Positions 40,790-49,970 of a stretch of DNA of 64,000 nucleotides are shown piece after piece; position 1 is the first letter of the stretch; each line of letters begins with the position of its first letter. The notes beneath the pieces were generated by a model. The model was not told the DNA's origin and did not search any database. It saw nothing but the letters and a program-made list of their open reading frames with translations. The stretch is from the NCBI RefSeq assembly GCF_013337765.1, contig NZ_VBSB01000010.1, positions 434,001 through 498,000 of the forward strand, given 5' to 3'. Made by a program: the position numbers and the translations under genes. The DNA comes from Mycolicibacterium sphagni. GTDB lineage: Bacteria; Actinomycetota; Actinomycetes; Mycobacteriales; Mycobacteriaceae.

Positions 40790-41986
40790 TCAGATCACCT
40801 CTTTGGTGGACATGGCGACACGGTCGCGGTGAATCTGGTTGAGGAACAGGCCGATTGCGGTTGCGACCGAACCGGTGCGCGCACCGTCGGTCATATCGAA
40901 ACCGTGACCGGCACCGGGCAATTCGACGTAGCTGACCGCCGAGCGGGACACCGAACGCAGCCGCTCGACGAAGCCTTGGGCCTGCGCGACAGGGATCACG
41001 CTGTCACCGGAGCCATGCACCACCAGGAAGGGTGGCGCCTTGGGATGGATCCGCGCGATCGGCGACGCCTTACGGAACAGGTCCCCATGGCGGCTCTGCT
41101 TCTTGTTGACGACCACGCGCTCCAGGAAGTCGACGAAGCGGGTGCGCTCCGGAGTCGAGCGGTCTTCCCAGTCGTAGCGGCCGTAGATACCGACGACGGC
41201 GTCGACGGCGGTGTCCGACCCCGCAGGCAGGTGCGCCTGGTACTCGGCGTCGTCGATGGTGAGGCCGGCCAGCGCGGCAAGATGGCCGCCTGCCGAACAG
41301 CCAGCCACGGCAACGAAATTACGGTCGCCGCCGAACCGGTCAACGTTGGCGCGGGCCCAGGCGATTGCCGCCTTGACGTCCTGGATGTGCCGTGGCCAGC
41401 GGTGGTGGGGGGCGACGCGGTAGTCGATCGACAGGCACACCCAGCCCTGGGCGGCCAGGTGCGACATCAGCGCATACCCCTGCAGGATCCGGCTGCCGTG
41501 CACCCAGGCACCACCGGGAAGGAACACCATGACCGGGGCGGGTTCGGCGGGCAGATCCTTGCGGCGCCAGACATCGAGCAGCTGCGACGGATCGTCGCCG
41601 TAGCGGACCGACGAGCGATACAAATGCTTGCGGTGCTCCAACGCATTCAGGACCGGTGGCGTCTTTTCGGGCGCCGGCCACTCGATCTGCAGATCCTCGG
41701 CGGCGACGACACCTCGCAGGCCGGCCTCGGACACCGCGCGCGTGCTTTCGCGCTGAGCCTTGCGCACCTCGCCCGCATCGGGGCTGAACCACGAACGCGC
41801 GGCCGCGCCGACGAGCTCGGGCATCTGCCGGGCACCCCAGACACTCATCGCGGTCATGGCGCCCAGCGGCTCCAGATGCTTGCCGACAATCGGCAGCTGG
41901 GCGGAGGCCACGCTCATGGCCAGCAGATAGTCAGCCGGACCGGCCTGCATGAGCCAGCGAGCTGTCGTCCACGGTCGTACCGTCAT
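40790..41986 (-). CDS. Alpha/beta hydrolase, LipC-like esterase
   Basis: 398 residues; the triad is visible in AGCSAGGHLAALAGL (Ser), HGSGDSVIPVAQA (Asp) and PGAGHGFDM (His). As in the LipO-like protein, the oxyanion stretch reads FLPGGAWVHG rather than HGGG. ATG 41986 is preferred over an upstream extension that lacks coding character. It precedes the WS/DGAT gene by 59 bases on the same strand. LipC (Rv0220, about 403 residues) has the same neighbour in M. tuberculosis. Confidence 0.87.
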   Translation of the reverse strand: MTVRPWTTARWLMQAGPADYLLAMSVASAQLPIVGKHLEPLGAMTAMSVWGARQMPELVGAAARSWFSPDAGEVRKAQRESTRAVSEAGLRGVVAAEDLQIEWPAPEKTPPVLNALEHRKHLYRSSVRYGDDPSQLLDVWRRKDLPAEPAPVMVFLPGGAWVHGSRILQGYALMSHLAAQGWVCLSIDYRVAPHHRWPRHIQDVKAAIAWARANVDRFGGDRNFVAVAGCSAGGHLAALAGLTIDDAEYQAHLPAGSDTAVDAVVGIYGRYDWEDRSTPERTRFVDFLERVVVNKKQSRHGDLFRKASPIARIHPKAPPFLVVHGSGDSVIPVAQAQGFVERLRSVSRSAVSYVELPGAGHGFDMTDGARTGSVATAIGLFLNQIHRDRVAMSTKEVI

Positions 41987-42129
41987 TGCGCGAGAATACC
42001 CCGCCCCGCGGATCCCACACGACAAATTCTTCGGAATGTTCACTGCTTTGCTGGGCTCACCCGAGATCCAGAGTGCTACAACGCATGCCACATACATGGG
42101 TGTTTGCCCACACGCGTCGATACCGCGTG

Positions 42130-43116
42130 TCAGTGACCAGCGTTACGGGCCAGATCGATAGCGAACTGATTCACAAAATGCCCCGGACCGGGATCGCCGC
42201 GGCCGCACGACCCATCGGAGTCACCTGGGCGTTTGACCCACAGGAACGCGTCGATGTGACCGTTGCCGGTGGCCGTGGTCGGCTGGACACCGAGGGCCCG
42301 GCCGTCCGGATTGCACCAATACAATTCGCCGGCGGCCGGCCCATTGCCGTTACGCGACGTGTCGATCACGTAGGGCTTGCCGCCCGTCATCCCCGAAATC
42401 GCTTCGCCGTAACCGATTTCCTCGTCGGTGGTGAAGAAATTCGAGACGTTGAGGCTGAAGCCCCGGGCGTTCGCGATGCCGACCTGATTGAGCCGGTTGG
42501 CGATCTCGTCGGCGGGCAGCCAGCGCGAGTGCCCGGCGTCGACGTACACGGCGGCAGCGGGATTGCGAGTCAGGGTGTCGACGCCGTAGCGGATCAGGTC
42601 GAAGCGCTCCTGGCGAGCACTACCCGACAGGCAGTCGGCCATGTCGAGGGCGTCGGGTTCCAAGATGATCGTCACCGGTCCGCCACCAATTTGGGAGGCG
42701 ACGCGGTCGATCCACCCGCGGTAGGCGTCGGCCGAGCCGAACCCGCCCGCCGCGAAACTTCCGCAGTCGCGGTTCGGCAGGGAGTAGATGGCCAGCATCG
42801 GCATGGCACCGGCGGCCCAGGCACCGTTGAGATACGTGCTCACGGCGGCGGCCGGAACCAGGTTGTCGATGAAGTACGCCTGCGGGGTGTTGGCGATGTA
42901 GGCCAGCTGGGGATTGTCGGGGTTGGCACGCGAGGCACGCATGGCCGCCGAGTTCGGATCGACGTAGAAGGGCGATCCGCCGACCGGTGCGGCATCGTCG
43001 GCCAGGCGTATTTGCCCGGTTTGCGCTGGTCCGGTGGACAGAACCAGGCCGGCGACGACCGCAGCCGTCAGGAAGGGAGCGATCCATCGTGCGATCGCAC
43101 CAGCAGCTGAGGACAT
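42130..43116 (-). CDS. Exported GH6-family glycosidase (cellulase CelA1-like)
   Basis: 328 residues. An N-terminal hydrophobic export segment (about 8-30, WIAPFLTAAVVAGLVL) is followed by a GH6 barrel with SLPNRDCGSFAAGGF (catalytic acid Asp), ILEPDALDM and VKRPGDSDGSCGRGDPGPG (third Asp). Endoglucanases of this family invert the bond of beta-1,4-glucans. No carbohydrate-binding module is attached, unlike the longer M. tuberculosis CelA1. ATG 43116 is chosen over TTG 43146. It is divergent from the amidohydrolase gene and a separate unit from the esterase (143 bases apart). Confidence 0.9.
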   Translation of the reverse strand: MSSAAGAIARWIAPFLTAAVVAGLVLSTGPAQTGQIRLADDAAPVGGSPFYVDPNSAAMRASRANPDNPQLAYIANTPQAYFIDNLVPAAAVSTYLNGAWAAGAMPMLAIYSLPNRDCGSFAAGGFGSADAYRGWIDRVASQIGGGPVTIILEPDALDMADCLSGSARQERFDLIRYGVDTLTRNPAAAVYVDAGHSRWLPADEIANRLNQVGIANARGFSLNVSNFFTTDEEIGYGEAISGMTGGKPYVIDTSRNGNGPAAGELYWCNPDGRALGVQPTTATGNGHIDAFLWVKRPGDSDGSCGRGDPGPGHFVNQFAIDLARNAGH

Positions 43117-43215
43117 CACCGAAGAAAAACTAGTGCCGCGGGTCAATAAACGCCAACCGTCGGCGACAATGACCGGCAGCAGCCCTCAGCTCAGGCGACC
43201 GTGAAGGAGGCCGAG

Positions 43216-44853
43216 ATGGCCGACCACGCAGATCTCATTTACACCGGTGGCGACATCGTCACGATCGACGAGGCCAACCCGACGGCGACGGCGTTGGCGG
43301 TGCGCGCCGGCCGCATCACCGCTGTCGGCGACCGCGACGATCTGGTCGCAGCACACCGGGGACCGGCCACCCAGGTCATCGACCTCGACGGAGCGACCCT
43401 GCTGCCGGGTTTCCTCGATCCGCACAGCCACTACATCAACTCGCTGACCGTGGCCAACCAGGTGAACGTCTTCGCGCCACCGGCCGGCCCTGGTGCCGAT
43501 GTCGATGCGATCGTCAATTCCCTCAAAACATTTCGGGAGACGCATCACATACCACCCGGCGAGATGATCGTCGCGTATGGCTACGACGACACCCTGATGC
43601 CCGGCGGCCGGACGTTGCACAAGGAAGACCTCGACATCGACTTTCCGACCACTCCGGTTCTGGTCGGACATGTCTCGATGCATGGCGCGGTGCTCAACTC
43701 GGCGGCCATGCAGATGTTCGGCATCGACGCGGACACCGTGACCCCGCCAGGCGGTGTGATCGTGCGCAAAGAGGGTTCCACCGAGCCCGACGGGCTGGTG
43801 ATGGAGACCGCCTTCCTTCCGATCTTCGCCGCCATGCCCAAACCAACCCAGTCGCAGGAAATCGCCTGGAGCAAAGCCGGTCAGATGCTCTATGCCGCAG
43901 CAGGTATCACCACTGCGCACGAAGGCGCCACCCACGCGGGCGATGTGGAGTTGATGTACCGGGCAGCTGAAGGCGGGGCCACCCTGATCGACGTCGTGGC
44001 CTATCCGTTCATCCTCGAACTCGACGAAGTGCTGCAACGCCATCCGGCGGCGACATTCGGCAGCTACCACAACCGGGTCAAACTCGGTGGGGTCAAGGTG
44101 ACCCTGGACGGCTCACCACAGGGTCGTACCGCGTACTTCACCACGCCGTATCTGGTCGACGGGCCCGATGGCCAGCACAACTGGTGCGGTGAACTCGGCT
44201 TCTCCCAGGACACCGTCAACGGATGGTTCAAGCAGGTTTACGATCTCGGCCTGCCACTCGACATCCATGCCAACGGGGACGCGGCCATCGACGTCGCGCT
44301 AGCGGCGCACGAATTCGCCGCCGCCAATGACCTCAGCAGGGACCGTCGCACCGTCATGGTGCATTCACAGTTCGTCCGCCGGGACCAATTGCAGCGCTAC
44401 GTCGAGTACAACATCATCCCGTCGTTCTTCACCCCCCACACGTATTACTTCGGCGACGCCCATGTGCGGTTACGTGGGAAGGCCCAGGCGGACTTCCTGT
44501 CGCCGATGCGCGCGGCGATCGACCTTGGGTTGTACCCCACCAACCACACCGACTTCGTCGTCACGCCGTTGGATCAGATGTTCGTGGTGTGGACCGCGGT
44601 GAACCGGATCTCGCGGGGCGGCACGACCATCGGCGCCGATCAACGCGTTACACCCCTCGAAGCGTTGAAGGCGATCACCATCAACGCGGCACGCCAGTAC
44701 CGCGAAGCCGACCAGAAGGGCTCACTGGAGGTCGGCAAGCTCGCGGATCTCGTTGTGCTGGATAATAATCCGCTGCAGGTCGACCCGACGACGATCAAGG
44801 ACATCCACGTGGTCGAAACCATCAAGGAGGGCACGACCGTTTACCGCGCGTAG
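43216..44853 (+). CDS. Amidohydrolase family 3 (YtcJ-like) metal-dependent hydrolase
   Basis: 545 residues. The first metal ligands are in GFLDPHSHYIN and the later ones in LDIHANGDAAID and NHTDFVVTPLDQM; the composite beta-sandwich flanks are DLIYTGGDIVTID and GKLADLVVLDNNPL. It should hydrolyse an amide, lactone or imine bond. ATG 43216 has a near-perfect AAGGAGG five bases upstream, which rules out the GTG at 43201. It converges on the alcohol dehydrogenase gene (9 bases apart). The substrate is unknown. Confidence 0.88.
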   Translation: MADHADLIYTGGDIVTIDEANPTATALAVRAGRITAVGDRDDLVAAHRGPATQVIDLDGATLLPGFLDPHSHYINSLTVANQVNVFAPPAGPGADVDAIVNSLKTFRETHHIPPGEMIVAYGYDDTLMPGGRTLHKEDLDIDFPTTPVLVGHVSMHGAVLNSAAMQMFGIDADTVTPPGGVIVRKEGSTEPDGLVMETAFLPIFAAMPKPTQSQEIAWSKAGQMLYAAAGITTAHEGATHAGDVELMYRAAEGGATLIDVVAYPFILELDEVLQRHPAATFGSYHNRVKLGGVKVTLDGSPQGRTAYFTTPYLVDGPDGQHNWCGELGFSQDTVNGWFKQVYDLGLPLDIHANGDAAIDVALAAHEFAAANDLSRDRRTVMVHSQFVRRDQLQRYVEYNIIPSFFTPHTYYFGDAHVRLRGKAQADFLSPMRAAIDLGLYPTNHTDFVVTPLDQMFVVWTAVNRISRGGTTIGADQRVTPLEALKAITINAARQYREADQKGSLEVGKLADLVVLDNNPLQVDPTTIKDIHVVETIKEGTTVYRA

Positions 44854-44862
44854 TCCAGCCTG

Positions 44863-45888
44863 TCAGGGCGTGAGCAGCACCTTGACGTGCTCACCCGATC
44901 GCGCGGCGACGGCGGCGTACCCCTCGGCGGCCTGGTCGAGGGGCAGGTTCGTGGTGAAGATGCCGTCGACGTCGAGGCGGCCGTTCTGCAGCAGCGGGAT
45001 CAGTTCGGGCCAGGTCTGCTGCACCGGCGCGGTCGTCATCCGGAAGGTCAGGCTGCGCAGCAGCCCGGTGAGCGCCGGAAACGGGTACGGGTTGAGGTTG
45101 TGCACCCCGACCACCGACACGGTGCCGCGGGCGCGCACCGTGGCCAGCGCGTCGTCGAGCGTGGTGTCGTTGCCGACGGCGTCGATGACCGAGTCGGCGC
45201 CTCTGCCGCCGGTGGCCTCCATGACCGCCGGTGCCGCTGCCGGCGCGATGGCCGTCGCGCCCAGTTTCGCCGCCCGTTCCCGCCGCTCGGCGACCGGGTC
45301 GACGGCGAATACCCTTGCCGCACCGAGGAACAACGCGCTGCGCACGGCACACAGACCGACCGCACCCAGGCCGATGACCACGGCGGTGCCGCCGACCGGG
45401 ATATCGGCACGTTGGGCGGCCGACCACCCGGTGGCCAGGTTATCGGTGAGCAGCAGTGCCGCCTCGGTGCTGATGTTCTCCGGCATTTTCAGCAGCTGGA
45501 AATCAGCGGCCGGCACTCCGATCAATTCGGCCTGCGCCCCGCCCAGCACTCCCGAGCCGAAAACCTGTGGGCCTGAGGCACACTGGATCGGATCCTTGGT
45601 CGCGCACCCGGCGCAGGCGCCGCAGCCGGCCACCGAGGACACGATGACGTAGTCCCCGACCTTGACCGTGTGGACATCCGATCCGACCTCGACGACGGTG
45701 CCGACGGCCTCGTGCCCCAGCGAGACGGGCTGGAAGAGCGGGTAGTCGCCTTCGTAGAAGTGCAGGTCGGAGCCGCAGATGGCGGCCGCCGTCATCTGCA
45801 CGATGGCGCCGTCCGGCCCCGGCAATACCGGGTCGGGCCAGCTGTCGACCCGGACCGAACCCGGCGTGTCGATGAGTACCGCGCGCAT
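44863..45888 (-). CDS. Zinc-dependent medium-chain alcohol dehydrogenase
   Basis: 341 residues. Catalytic zinc ligands Cys38 and His59 (AAICGSDLH, LGHEAVG), a structural zinc lobe with Cys89, 92, 95 and 103, and the NAD-binding GLGAVGLCAVR. It oxidises an alcohol to a ketone or aldehyde or works in reverse. It starts 7 bases after the BVMO-like gene on the same strand, so the two probably form an alcohol-to-ketone-to-ester sequence. The esterase on the other side of the shared promoter would finish it. Confidence 0.9.
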   Translation of the reverse strand: MRAVLIDTPGSVRVDSWPDPVLPGPDGAIVQMTAAAICGSDLHFYEGDYPLFQPVSLGHEAVGTVVEVGSDVHTVKVGDYVIVSSVAGCGACAGCATKDPIQCASGPQVFGSGVLGGAQAELIGVPAADFQLLKMPENISTEAALLLTDNLATGWSAAQRADIPVGGTAVVIGLGAVGLCAVRSALFLGAARVFAVDPVAERRERAAKLGATAIAPAAAPAVMEATGGRGADSVIDAVGNDTTLDDALATVRARGTVSVVGVHNLNPYPFPALTGLLRSLTFRMTTAPVQQTWPELIPLLQNGRLDVDGIFTTNLPLDQAAEGYAAVAARSGEHVKVLLTP

Positions 45889-45895
45889 GGCTTCC

Positions 45896-47839
45896 TCACT
45901 TCCCTTTTGTCACAACGAAGTTCGACCAGTCGGGGTCGCGCACCGCGTTCCAGTACACCGGCAGGCGCCACGGGCTCACTGTGTGGATCTCGCCGTCGGG
46001 GTTCTTGAAGTACGAATGCTTGATCGACGGATGTGCCCACACCATGGTGGAGATCTCGGCCTGATGCCGGCGATGCCACTCCTCGGTGGCATCCGTCGTC
46101 GGCTCAATTGCGTTCCAGCCGTTGGTGATCAGCTCGGCCAGGCAGGCGTTGATGTAGCGCATCTGCAGCTCGGAGTTGAAGATCAAGCTGCCGCCGTGCG
46201 CCAGATGGTTGCCAGGGCCGTAGATCATGAAGAAGTTCGGGAACCGCGGCACGGTGATACCCAGGTAACCGGCGGGCCGCTCGCCCCATGCGGTGCGCAG
46301 ATCCACCCCGTCGCGGCCGGTGATCTTCAGCGGGTAGAGCACCTCGGTAGCGCGGAATCCGGTGGCGTAGATGATGACGTCGACGTCGTGGGTCACTCCG
46401 TCGGCGGTGACCACGCCGTGCGGGGTGATGCGCTCGATCGGGGTGCGCACCAGCTCGACATCATCGCGGCGCAGGGTGGTGAGCCAGGTTCCGTTGTCCT
46501 GCAACGTCCGTTTGCCGGTCGCGGGATAGTCGGGCAGCACCTTGGCCAGCAGCTCCTCGTCGTCACCGACCTGGGTGGTGATCCAGTCGGTGAACATCAG
46601 GCGCGCCACCGCGTTGATGTCGCTGACCGCGTAGTTCGGGTCGTCGGCGTTGGTGTAGGCGGGATCCGAGCGGGCCGCCTCCAGGCCCTTGTCCGCCCCG
46701 GGCCACATCACCAGGAAGCGGTACCAACGGTTGTAGTACGGAAGGTGATTCATCGCCCAGCGCACACCGTCGCCGACGCTGTCGTGATACATCGGGTTGG
46801 GGAACATCCACTGCGCGGTGCGCTGGAAGACCGTCAGGTGCTCGACCTGATCGGCGATCGCCGGAGCGATCTGGAAACCACTTGCGCCGGCACCGATCAG
46901 GGCGACCCGCTTGCCGGTCAGGTCGACGGAGTGATCCCAGGCCGCCGAGTGGAACGAGGGCCCCTCGAAGGTGTCAGCACCGTCGATGTCGGGGAATTGC
47001 GGCCGGTTCAGCTGGCCGACGGCGGTGATGACAGCTTTGGCCTGGATGCTGGATTCGGTTCCGTCCTTGTCGCGCACGACCACCAGCCAGGTGCCGTCGT
47101 CGTCGTTCCACTCCGCCGAAACCACCTCGGTCTGCCAGCGCACGTTCTCATCGAGCTGATGCCGGGCCAGGACGGTTTCGAAATACGCACGCAGCTCGGG
47201 CTGTTCGGCGAAGTAGTGCGACCAGTCGTTGCTTGGTTCGAAGCTGTAGCAGTAGAAGTGATTGGCGACATCGACTCGGGCGCCGGGATAGCTGTTCTCC
47301 CACCAGGTTCCGCCAGGGCCGGCGTTCTTCTCGATGATGGTGAACGGGATGTTGGCTTGTTTGAGCCGGATGCCGGCAAGCAGACCTGATTCGCCGCAGC
47401 CGATCACGACGACCGGAAAGTCGGCCGCCGCGGCCGTATCGAGTGCGACGGGACGGCGCGGGTCGACATCCTCGAGATCCATCTCCTCGAGGACCATCGG
47501 ACGGTACTCGTCGTCGACGTGCTCGCAGGCGGCCCAGTCCAGCATCTCCCCGATCAGCTCGGGACTCAGTGGCACCGGCCCGGGGCAGCCGCGGTCGCGG
47601 TAATCAGCGATCACCGGCAGCGCCAGCGCGCGGGCCTTGGCCTTGTCCTCCTCGGACATGAAGCCCTGGACCTCGTTGAGGAAGACGCCGGCCTGCTTGA
47701 ACTCGCGGATGAAGCGTGGATCGCCGGTGATGTGCACCAGGGACAGCAGCAGCGTGGGGATGCTGACCTGCTCCAACGCGGCAGCGATCTCGGCGTCCGA
47801 GGACGTGAATGGTTGTCCCGCATACGGATTGGTCGACAT
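45896..47839 (-). CDS. Flavoprotein monooxygenase, HAPMO-type Baeyer-Villiger
   Basis: 647 residues. FAD-binding GCGESG (147-152), NADPH-binding GAGASG (316-321) and between them FEGPSFHSAAWD (291-302), which matches the BVMO fingerprint FxGxxxHxxxW except for the final Pro (Asp here). About 140 residues precede the FAD domain, as in 4-hydroxyacetophenone monooxygenase (about 640 residues). It would insert oxygen next to a ketone to give an ester or lactone. Start ATG 47839. It is divergent from an esterase gene and followed by an alcohol dehydrogenase gene. Confidence 0.87.
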   Translation of the reverse strand: MSTNPYAGQPFTSSDAEIAAALEQVSIPTLLLSLVHITGDPRFIREFKQAGVFLNEVQGFMSEEDKAKARALALPVIADYRDRGCPGPVPLSPELIGEMLDWAACEHVDDEYRPMVLEEMDLEDVDPRRPVALDTAAAADFPVVVIGCGESGLLAGIRLKQANIPFTIIEKNAGPGGTWWENSYPGARVDVANHFYCYSFEPSNDWSHYFAEQPELRAYFETVLARHQLDENVRWQTEVVSAEWNDDDGTWLVVVRDKDGTESSIQAKAVITAVGQLNRPQFPDIDGADTFEGPSFHSAAWDHSVDLTGKRVALIGAGASGFQIAPAIADQVEHLTVFQRTAQWMFPNPMYHDSVGDGVRWAMNHLPYYNRWYRFLVMWPGADKGLEAARSDPAYTNADDPNYAVSDINAVARLMFTDWITTQVGDDEELLAKVLPDYPATGKRTLQDNGTWLTTLRRDDVELVRTPIERITPHGVVTADGVTHDVDVIIYATGFRATEVLYPLKITGRDGVDLRTAWGERPAGYLGITVPRFPNFFMIYGPGNHLAHGGSLIFNSELQMRYINACLAELITNGWNAIEPTTDATEEWHRRHQAEISTMVWAHPSIKHSYFKNPDGEIHTVSPWRLPVYWNAVRDPDWSNFVVTKGK

Positions 47840-47859
47840 TGACGTGTCCTCTCACCGGT

Positions 47860-47894
47860 CGGCAATTACGCTACGCGTAGTTCCGTAATTGCCG
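47860..47894. promoter_or_regulatory. Nested inverted repeat in the BVMO/esterase divergent promoter
   Basis: Eleven-base arms CGGCAATTACG and CGTAATTGCCG are separated by 13 bases that begin with the 10-base palindrome CTACGCGTAG (47871-47880). The outer repeat lies 21 bases upstream of the BVMO start (47839) and about 90 bases before the esterase start (47982). No regulator gene is adjacent, so the binding protein is unknown. Confidence 0.6.
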
Positions 47895-47981
47895 CCACCA
47901 CGATACTGTCGGCGCCGTCATGGATCAAGGTCCTGTCCTGGCCGTATCGCTGCCGTATCGCCGGTTGCCATACTGGGCAGC

Positions 47982-48869
47982 GTGGCCACCACCGAAATCC
48001 ATCCCGAACTGCGCAAAGCCGCCCGGTTCACCCCCCGCGCGCTGATCTCCGCCAGGACCCTGCCGGTACTCCGCCGACTGACGGGCCTGCAACGAGCCCG
48101 AACCGACAACGTCGACGTGCTGACCTTGGAGTCGGGTATCGGCATCCGTCTCTACCGGCCCGCCGGGGCACCGTCGACCACCCCGGCGCTGCTCTGGATC
48201 CACGGTGGCGGCTACGTCATCGGCACCGCGGCCCAGGACGACCTGCTGTGCCGCAAGTTCGTCAAGGAGCTGGGGATCACGGTGGCCGCGGTCGACTATC
48301 GGCTGGCACCCGAGCACCCGTACCCCGCGCCGCTGGAGGACTGCTACACCGCGCTGGAGTGGCTGGCCAAGCTGCCCGGCGTCGACCGCGACCGGATCGC
48401 GATCGGCGGGGCGAGTGCCGGCGGCGGTCTGTGCGCCGGGCTAGCCCTGCTGGCCCGTGATCGCGACGGGGTGAAACCCGTATTCCAGCTGCTCGTCTAC
48501 CCGATGATCGACGACCGCAGTGTGGGCAGCCATCTCTACCACCCGGGGCACCGGCTGTGGAACGCGACCAGTAATCGATTCGGCTGGCAGGCCTATCTGG
48601 GTGGCGCCGATCCCGAGGTCGCCGCGCCCGCGCGCCGCACCGATCTGGCCGGCCTGCCGCCGGCCTGGCTCGGCGTCGGAACCCTGGACCTGTTCCATGA
48701 CGAAGACCTCGAGTACGCGGAGCGGCTGCGGGCCGCCGGTGTGCCGTGCCAAGTCCACGTGGTGCCGGGCGCGTTCCACGGTTTCGACGGGATTGTCGCC
48801 AAGGCCGACATTTCGAACGCATTCTTCTTCAGCCAGTGCGACAGCCTGCGCGAGAGCTTCGAGGGCTGA
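47982..48869 (+). CDS. Alpha/beta hydrolase, hormone-sensitive-lipase type (LipW-like)
   Basis: 295 residues. Oxyanion HGGG at 74-77 (LWIHGGGYVIG), nucleophile Ser145 in GGASAGGG, acid in GTLDLFHDEDLEYA, His in PGAFHGFDG. It hydrolyses esters of short to medium acids and is a good candidate to cleave the BVMO product. GTG 47982 is preferred to the long 47889 extension, which crosses the palindrome and has no coding character. The FadE gene begins at the base after its stop. Length and position fit LipW (Rv0217c). Confidence 0.88.
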   Translation: MATTEIHPELRKAARFTPRALISARTLPVLRRLTGLQRARTDNVDVLTLESGIGIRLYRPAGAPSTTPALLWIHGGGYVIGTAAQDDLLCRKFVKELGITVAAVDYRLAPEHPYPAPLEDCYTALEWLAKLPGVDRDRIAIGGASAGGGLCAGLALLARDRDGVKPVFQLLVYPMIDDRSVGSHLYHPGHRLWNATSNRFGWQAYLGGADPEVAAPARRTDLAGLPPAWLGVGTLDLFHDEDLEYAERLRAAGVPCQVHVVPGAFHGFDGIVAKADISNAFFFSQCDSLRESFEG

Positions 48870-49970
48870 GTGTCGGCGCTAACCACCGAACAGCGCGACC
48901 TGGCCGAAGCGGTGGCCGACCTGATGGCCAAGCGCTCACCCGAGACCGAGGTGCGCCGGTTGATGGCCACCGACACCGGTTACGACCCCGCGGTCTGGGC
49001 CGAGCTCGCCGCCATGGGCCTGCTGGGCCTGGCGATACCCGAGACGTTCGGCGGCTCCGGCGCCGGAGCAGTTGAGGTCGGACTGGTGATGGAGGCCATG
49101 GGCCGGGCGCTGCTGTGCGCGCCGTACCTGTCGACCGCGGTACTTTCGACGCAGCTGCTGTTGGCTCTCGGTGACGCCAAGGAGCAGGCCGATGTGCTGC
49201 CGCGGATCGCCGCCGGCGAGCTGATCGCGACGGTGGCGTTCGCCGAGACGGGGTCGGCCCGTCCGCCGCGGAAGCCGGAAACTGTCGCTCGCTCAGCCGG
49301 TTTCGAGTGGCGGTTGTGGGGCGCGAAGACCTATGTGCTCGATGCGGCGATCGCTGAGCGGATCTACGTTCTGGCCGGGAACGCGGTGTTCGCAGTGGAG
49401 CCCGATGCGCCCGGCGTGGAGATCAGCGCACTGTCGACGGTCGATGCGACCCGCAAGCAGGGCCGTCTGGTGTTGAGTGACACCCCGGCCCGGCTGGTGG
49501 GCACGTTGGAGGGCGGGGCCGCCGCACTCGATCGGGCATTGGACGCGTCGTCGGCGGCGCTGCTGGGCGAGCAGGCCGGCGGCGCGATGCACGCGATGCA
49601 GATGGCGGCCGATTACGCCAAGACCCGATTCCAGTTCGGCCGCGCGATCGGGAGTTTCCAGGCGATCAAGCACATGTGCGCCGACATGCTGCTGGAGGCC
49701 GAGTCGGCGTTATCCGCGGCCCGGCACGTCGCCGCCGCCTTCGACGCCGATGATCCCGGCCGGCTTCTGGATCTGGCTGCCGCACAGTCGTACTGCTCGG
49801 AGGCGTACGTGTCGGTGGCCGCGAACACCATCCAGGTGCACGGCGGTATCGGCTTCACCTGGGAGCACCCCGCACACCTCTATCTGCGGCGCGCCAGGAC
49901 CGATGCCGAATTGTTCGGCGATCCGGCGTGGCACCGGGAACGCTACGTGCGGCTGCGGGAGGCACAGTGA
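48870..49970 (+). CDS. Acyl-CoA dehydrogenase (FadE), shorter subunit
   Basis: 366 residues of the divergent, short FadE type. Features are GLAIPETFGGSGAGAVEVGLVMEAM, a reduced beta domain (GFEWRLWGAKTYVLDAA), and the helical domain TRFQFGRAIGSFQAIKHMCADM with VHGGIGFTWEHPAHLYLRRAR. It is directly adjacent to the esterase gene and overlaps the next FadE by 4 bases (GTGA), again the alpha2beta2 layout. The usual catalytic Glu is not obvious, as expected for one subunit of such a pair. Confidence 0.87.
   Translation: MSALTTEQRDLAEAVADLMAKRSPETEVRRLMATDTGYDPAVWAELAAMGLLGLAIPETFGGSGAGAVEVGLVMEAMGRALLCAPYLSTAVLSTQLLLALGDAKEQADVLPRIAAGELIATVAFAETGSARPPRKPETVARSAGFEWRLWGAKTYVLDAAIAERIYVLAGNAVFAVEPDAPGVEISALSTVDATRKQGRLVLSDTPARLVGTLEGGAAALDRALDASSAALLGEQAGGAMHAMQMAADYAKTRFQFGRAIGSFQAIKHMCADMLLEAESALSAARHVAAAFDADDPGRLLDLAAAQSYCSEAYVSVAANTIQVHGGIGFTWEHPAHLYLRRARTDAELFGDPAWHRERYVRLREAQ

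Noticed and set aside
42063..42110. Terminator-like TGGG/CCCA hairpin downstream of nothing in particular
   Set aside because: Four-base stem only, no T-tract.
45779..47389. 536-residue plus-strand ORF across the ADH and monooxygenase genes
   Set aside because: Spans two real minus-strand genes in antisense and has shadow-type composition.
47860..47894. Rho-independent terminator
   Set aside because: No T-tract, and it lies between divergent start codons, so an operator is more sensible.
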